Of a stretch of 64,000 nucleotides of DNA, positions 59,540 through 64,000 are shown one piece after another. This DNA is from Nephrocerus scutellatus. Lineage: Eukaryota > Arthropoda > Insecta > Diptera > Pipunculidae. The notes below the pieces were generated by a model, which saw only the letters and a list, made by a program, of their open reading frames with translations, had not been told where the DNA came from and searched no databases. The position numbers and the translations under genes are program-made. The stretch lies in contig OX352764.1 in NCBI GenBank assembly GCA_947095585.1, positions 2,155,001-2,219,000 of the forward strand, given 5' to 3'. How positions within the stretch are numbered: position 1 is the first letter of the stretch; each line of letters starts with the position of its first letter.

Positions 59540-60207
59540 GAGATGTCTATAACCGCCTTTGAAAAAGAACCATTGGGTCAGTTGTGAGGAGGTTAGTTGA
59601 CAAGTCGATCGGGACAACGCCCACATGGTTCAAAGTTGGGACAACAGGTATAGGTCCTTCCCTGACCTTCTTGGCAGCTGATCCTGGTGGCGTCTGATTC
59701 TCTGAAATGACGAGCTTGGTTTCGCGCTGAGTGGTAGGCATGGTTTTGGCAAAACCCAGAGCACTCAATCTATAAAACGCCTTCTTTCCTATACGAGTGA
59801 AATTTACTGAATCCGCCTCGGTGTTGCTGATATAGTAGCCCATTAAATGCGTTCCCAATGGAAGAGCATTCGAATTTCTCCGAGATGACGCTACATGCAT
59901 CAACGATTTTGGATGCGCCAGAATCAGAATTGGCTGATTCCATGTCCTTAATTCTGACACCGACGTGATGTTTAGATGGAACGCATCTAGCAATGTCATC
60001 TAAACTTTGGTAAAGTTCGGCTGCTCAACAGTAGACCGAGGAGTTTAGGCCAAAATGTGGTTGACCGTCGAGAGCTTCTCTGGATACAGCGGGTTGCTCA
60101 ATAGCAGAATCCAAGGTTGATGCGTTTTGAGATGCATCGGTTTCATAATTTTTTATATTTTTCTCAACTGTGATTCTTACAAGTATTCGGGTAAGGAGGT
60201 CGCCCAT
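59540..60207 (-). mobile_element. LOA/I-like LINE family A, 5' fragment (ORF1)
   Basis: Minus-strand piece matching the ORF1 region of copies at 19.5 and 51.1 kb. From 60207 it reads MGDLLTRILV, then ETDASQNASTLDSAIEQPAV (equal to the 51.16 kb text ATCACAAAGCGCATCAA), then VDACSVISEKFECSS at about 59880 and SENQTPPGSAAKKVREGP (about 59710-59650), which has its counterpart at 19.80 kb. It stops near 59540 in ORF1. The leader before 60207 is absent, so both ends are truncated. Confidence 0.7.
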
Positions 60208-60597
60208 GACAGAGGCCGATGTGCCATGGGAAGGCCCGATGTTCCTGGGATTTTTTTATAATTTGCGCACGCGTAATGGAGTTCGTACCCTTATAATGCT
60301 TGGCTATATTCTTGGCACAGCGTCGGCATTAAGGAAAAGAGGAGATGTCTATGAGCTCGTGTTTTGAGTGCCTGTGGATCATAGTGATGTGGAAAGACTG
60401 AGCTTGGCAAACATTTCCACATAAGTGTTGTACGGCTGAAGAACGAATCCCTAAACTTAATTGTATGTCCGAAGATGTGCTTGAAAGAGACTCTGTGTAA
60501 CTTCCTACTCCCTGTTTTGACGAAGACGATAATATTATGTACCCAATTATACTCATAAGCATTTTCAATTGTTGTATGCTCTTTGCACTTATAAATG

Positions 60598-61120
60598 TAC
60601 ATCATCATCGTCATATTTGGCTCTAAAACCGGTTTCCGGTCCTGGCCTACCGCAAAAAATGAATGTCTCCCCAGTTCACGATTTCTAGCCGATGTCATCG
60701 AGTTTGGAATCACTAAACTCTTAGCGTCCTGGTCTACGTCATCATTCCAGCGTATGCTATGCCGGCCTCGTTGTCGCGTCCCATAAATCCTACCGCAAAA
60801 AAATAAAGGATCTCCTTCATTCATACGACCTAGATAACCTGGCCACCGGAGCCTACCGAGCTTAATTCTCTTCATGACGTCGACATCGCGATGGATATCT
60901 TCATTATAGAGTTTCCGGAATCGTCCTTCATCATGTATGGGGCCAACAAATCTCCGTAACAATTTCCTGTCGAACGCGGCTAAGATGACAGAATGCTTTT
61001 TGCTAAGCACCCAAGTCTCGGATCAATATGTGAGTACTGGTATGACCATTGTCTTATAAACCAGCAGCTTGAACGTTATGGTTAGATTCCTGCATTTGAG
61101 CAGTCTTCACAGACTTTATA
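60598..61120 (-). mobile_element. RTE-like LINE relic, copy F (3' end)
   Basis: Minus-strand 5'-truncated copy. It starts near 61120 within the inter-RT region and includes the C-terminal domain. It ends with the (GAT)n-type tail (plus strand ATCATCATCGTCATATTTGG, 60600-60619). Compared with copies B and C this is the best-preserved C-terminal region. Confidence 0.8.
60600..61010 (-). pseudogene. RTE-like ORF2 C-terminal domain, open to the tail
   Basis: From 61010 the frame reads MLSKKHSVILAAFDRKLLRR, then FVGPIHDEGRFRKLYNEDI, IKLGRLRWPGYLGRMNEGDP, IYGTRQRGRHSIRWNDDVDQ and NSMTSARNRELGRHSFF. It then runs without a stop through the 3' untranslated part into the (GAT)n tail (NMTMMM) and on into flanking DNA (to 60291). 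The block GRLRW-GHL-RM followed by GRIYGTR is the conserved tail of this LINE's ORF2. Upstream RT is missing. The open frame is a relic, not a gene. Confidence 0.75.
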
Positions 61121-61124
61121 TGAT

Positions 61125-62245
61125 TGGTGTGATTTATGATTGTAGTTCATTGAGCCAAGATGAAGAACAGTTATTTAGATTTTTGTAGAATATATCACAG
61201 CGGACCTAGTCAGTGGGTTATATGTCTTGTGGTCCGTGTTAGCAGATTTTTTTTTTGAAACAAAATATTTGCAGTGTTCGTGTTAATACTAAAACAAATA
61301 AATTCAAAGTATATCAGTCTCTAATTGATTTCTATTAACTTCCCCCATAGCAATACTCAGCAACTGCCATGTCTGTCATACCAGTTCATCAGATATGAGG
61401 GCCAATAAAAACAGGTTTTTCCAGCCTTCTCTAATGAACAGAAGAAAGGGTAGAAGAAATGATAAAGCCAGCTAGGCATTAACGCTGACACGGTACGTGG
61501 GTGCGTGTCGTGATTAGGATTTCTGGTACTTTGATTGTAGTCCATTCTGTAACTCTCTCGGATGGGAAGGTACCAAAAATAAATAAAAGTTTCATTTATA
61601 CTTTTTTCTGCCTTTCTGTTCTTCGTACGCCCTACGGCGCACTTTTTGTTGCCATCCTGAGCTACAAAGTTAATGAATTAATTTCGACTTAAACTTGAGG
61701 TGTAACTAATTGTTTTGTAGTTGAGTAGTTGACTTATGGCGTCTACGAGTTGAAATGGTAAAATGGCCAACAGGTCAAGATAGCGTGCATTGCTTTGCTA
61801 ATGAGCGCACTGGAAGTTTGCTGAACACAAAACAATTTGTGTGTGCACAGGTTTTTCTGGCTACAATGGGATAAGGACAATGACGCCAATATTTCGGTGG
61901 CACGCACACAAAAACTGTTGTATCGTCATCGACTAAACTTTTAGTGAAAATGGAATTTGCGATCGCTTGTGTGGCAACATACTTATCCTGATAATTTCGG
62001 AAAATTGGTTTTTCTTTGGTTTTTCTTTGGGTTTTTACTTCTGTGCCTGATTTTAATGCCGTGAAGAGCACTTCTTTTGTATACCAGAGAACGACGGAAA
62101 TCCGTTTCTTGCTTATGTGGATTTATGATTCGTAATTCTTTTACTCAAAGCAACTTACGTCATCGTTACATTCTCGTATCATATGAACAAGATTTGTCCA
62201 TCCTCCATTTGTCCTCAGCACATTGAGTTGAAGCAAAAAACATAC
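61125..62245. other. non-coding stretch, no supported gene
   Basis: AT-rich with short frames. Nothing recognised. Confidence 0.5.
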
Positions 62246-62248
62246 AAT

Positions 62249-63215
62249 CCGTATGCCGACAACGCACACACAACCACAAACGTGTAAAATGCGGGAAGCT
62301 ATACGAAAATAACGGGCACACAACCGCACGTGTGTAATTTTCCATATAATAATTTGAAGTTCAGCATAAAAAGGCTAGCCATAAAATTCACACCTGGTTT
62401 TTCCAATTTAGTGGATAGGAGCTAAAACTTTTGCACTTTTGCCTTATGAAGGAGCGGTCGAATTCCAAGCAAATAAGACCAGTGGAATAGTTCCGATCGA
62501 ATAGGAACCATCATATTTTTAGCGTGCTTTAATAACAATTAAGCAACAATAAATTGTAAATACCCGGCGACAGTCTGAAAACTGCACAAAGAAATGTTTG
62601 GTTGTGTCCTATGGGACACAGAAATGTATTTTAATGACCGGACCATAGTCTCAAAACATTGTCAAGTATCCTTCATATCTGTCATTTCTTGTCTTATAGG
62701 CCTTTAGTATTTCTCTTTACTGTCGTGTCTTAACTTCAGGCCTTCAGTATGCGTCCTCACTGTCGTGTAGTGTCTTGTAGGCATTTAAATTCATCTTCAC
62801 TGTCGTGTCTTGTCTTGTAGGCCTTCAGAATCCCTCTCGCTCATTGTTGTACCTTAATTGTAGGACTTCAGTACCCATCCTCACTGACATGTCTTGCCTT
62901 GTAGGCCTTCATCATCTCTCCTCACTGTCGTGTCTTGTCTTGTAGCCGTTTATAAAGTATCCTCACTGTCGTGTCTTGTCTTGTAGTCCTTCAGAATCCC
63001 TCTCGCTCATTGTTGTGCCTTAATTGTATGCCTTCAGTATCGATCCTCACCCACATGTCTTATCCTATAGGCTTTCAGGATCTCTCCAAACTGTCCCATC
63101 GTATCCCTCCTTCAATATCCCTCCTCACTAACGTGTCTTGTCTTGTAGGCCTTTAGTATCCATCCTCACTGTCGTGTATCATCTTGTAGGCCTTCAAAAA
63201 CCCTCTTGATTATTG
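62249..63215. repeat. dispersed repeat with expanded minisatellite, copy 2
   Basis: Homologous to 16085-16610 over the unique left part (62249-62680): CCGTATGCC, CGCACGTGTGTAATTT, AAGTTCAG, ATAAAATTCACAC, CCAATTTAGTGG, GCGACAGTCTG, TTTTAATGAC. The right part (62680-63215) is an array of about 13 imperfect ~41-45-bp units of the type CTCACTGTCGTGTCTTGTCTTGTAGGCCTTCAG. A four-unit block repeats with a 166-bp higher-order period (CTTCAGAATCCC at about 62824 and 62990). No coding capacity is visible. Confidence 0.7.
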
Positions 63216-63219
63216 TTGT

Positions 63220-64000
63220 TCCTTGTTTCAGAACCTCTTATCAAAGTTTATCACTCCAAATAATGCTTCCAAATGGTAAAAGCTCTTGTGTAAGAGGATG
63301 GTTGTAATGTAACATCTAATGACTGTAGTTGCTTTTTTGCTCTAACTATCGACTGTTCTTATTAAGCTGGCACTCCTGGAAATTTTTCAATCGAAATACT
63401 TTTAACGAGGCAAAAGTATTATTTTTCACTTTCAAGTCTCACTCCTGTCACTCACCCCCACAAACCTTGTCCAATCATATACGACACATAGTGAAGTGTA
63501 AAATAAAAGAATTAAATCGGTGGAAAAATTAAATCCTTTTGTCAAATGTCAAATAACGTCAACAACAACAACAACGTCAACACAAAAATTGCGGTTGTGA
63601 ATAAACAGCATGTATCTGAGACCACAATCCTTGCGACGTACCTAAAGTCGCAACGTCCTCAACAGCAACAACAGAGTTGCATAGAGAGTCACTCGGTTGC
63701 GGTTTCTGCGTTCAGTTTCTTATTCCCGCTATAGTGACTGTCACTAACAATTTTGCAATGAAACACCTTCTGACCAACACGTTAACATCACTTGACCAAA
63801 TTTCAAAAGATGTCATTGGCATGACCGATGAAAATGTGTTTGGAATTATGAGAATCCCTCAGAACATTTGTCCTTCGCGATCAATTAAAATTTTACGGGT
63901 ACTACGTAATTTTACGCGTATCTTTATGAAAAGGCACTCTATTTCTTTTTTTGTAAAATATCGCCCAGTTGTGACTTCAGTGTCGTAAAACAATTCGTAG
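63220..64000. other. non-coding stretch to window end
   Basis: AT-rich. A frame of 103 codons at 63677-63988 ends just before the window edge but has no domain. A short (CAA)n run lies at 63561-63575. Confidence 0.45.

Noticed and set aside
60291..61010. A 239-codon host gene
   Set aside because: The frame is the C-terminal domain of an RTE-like LINE that reads through its 3' tail into flanking DNA.
62680..63215. CRISPR array
   Set aside because: Units are contiguous, degenerate and without unique spacers; this is a minisatellite in a eukaryotic repeat.

Overview
This window looks like a gene-poor, AT-rich stretch of arthropod nuclear DNA, most likely from a fly. The evidence is the repeat content: non-LTR retrotransposons with an AP-endonuclease and RNase H, a mariner transposase relic whose first residues are MEKSEFRVL, a BEL/Pao gag and protease relic, tRNA-derived SINE heads and simple repeats. 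The species cannot be named from the sequence. No intact host protein-coding gene, rRNA, functional tRNA, operon or CRISPR array could be supported. Nearly all recognisable coding sequence is decayed transposon.

Layout. 1-4.5 kb is mostly unique AT-rich DNA with one SINE head. 4.8-6.0 kb is an RTE-like LINE relic (copy A, minus). 8.64-8.94 kb is a candidate ~300 bp MITE packed with a GGGACATAAGTCCC dyad. 9.2-9.8 kb is an internally deleted mariner. 10-15 kb is non-coding with a SINE head and a ~105 bp tandem repeat. 15.4-15.8 kb is a strand-asymmetric C+A-rich repeat, followed by copy 1 of a dispersed repeat carrying a minisatellite. 19.3-21.1 kb is a LINE that keeps both ends but lacks its middle. 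23.9-26.2 kb is a second LINE family. 26.7-28.3 kb is a short repeat and RTE-like copy B. 30.2-32.6 kb is an antisense LINE split by RTE-like copy C, with an 8-bp target-site duplication. 35-43 kb carries three sense LINE relics plus a small antisense RT piece. 45.4-47.3 kb has RTE-like copies D1 and D2. 47.9-49.2 kb is a BEL/Pao relic with one half inverted. 50.9-53.1 kb is another LINE with both 5' and RT sequence. 54.2-55.8 kb is RTE-like copy E with endonuclease remnants. 56.1-56.5 kb is the opposite-strand counterpart of the C+A-rich repeat. 59.5-61.1 kb has an antisense LINE 5' piece and RTE-like copy F. 62.2-63.2 kb is copy 2 of the minisatellite-bearing dispersed repeat, with higher-order structure.

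The elements do not act together as a pathway. They record repeated insertion, deletion, inversion and nesting in what is probably an intron or intergenic region. Three LINE families recur. Family 'A' is LOA/I-like with RNase H (19.3, 35.0, 42.3, 50.9 and 59.5 kb). Family 'C' is a related LOA-like family (30.2-32.6 and 39.0 kb). The third is RTE-like with a (GAT)n-type 3' tail (4.8, 27.0, 31.2, 45.4, 46.7, 54.2 and 60.6 kb). All copies carry stops, frameshifts or deletions. Clade names come from reading protein motifs, not from a database search, and element ends are approximate unless a target-site duplication is stated.
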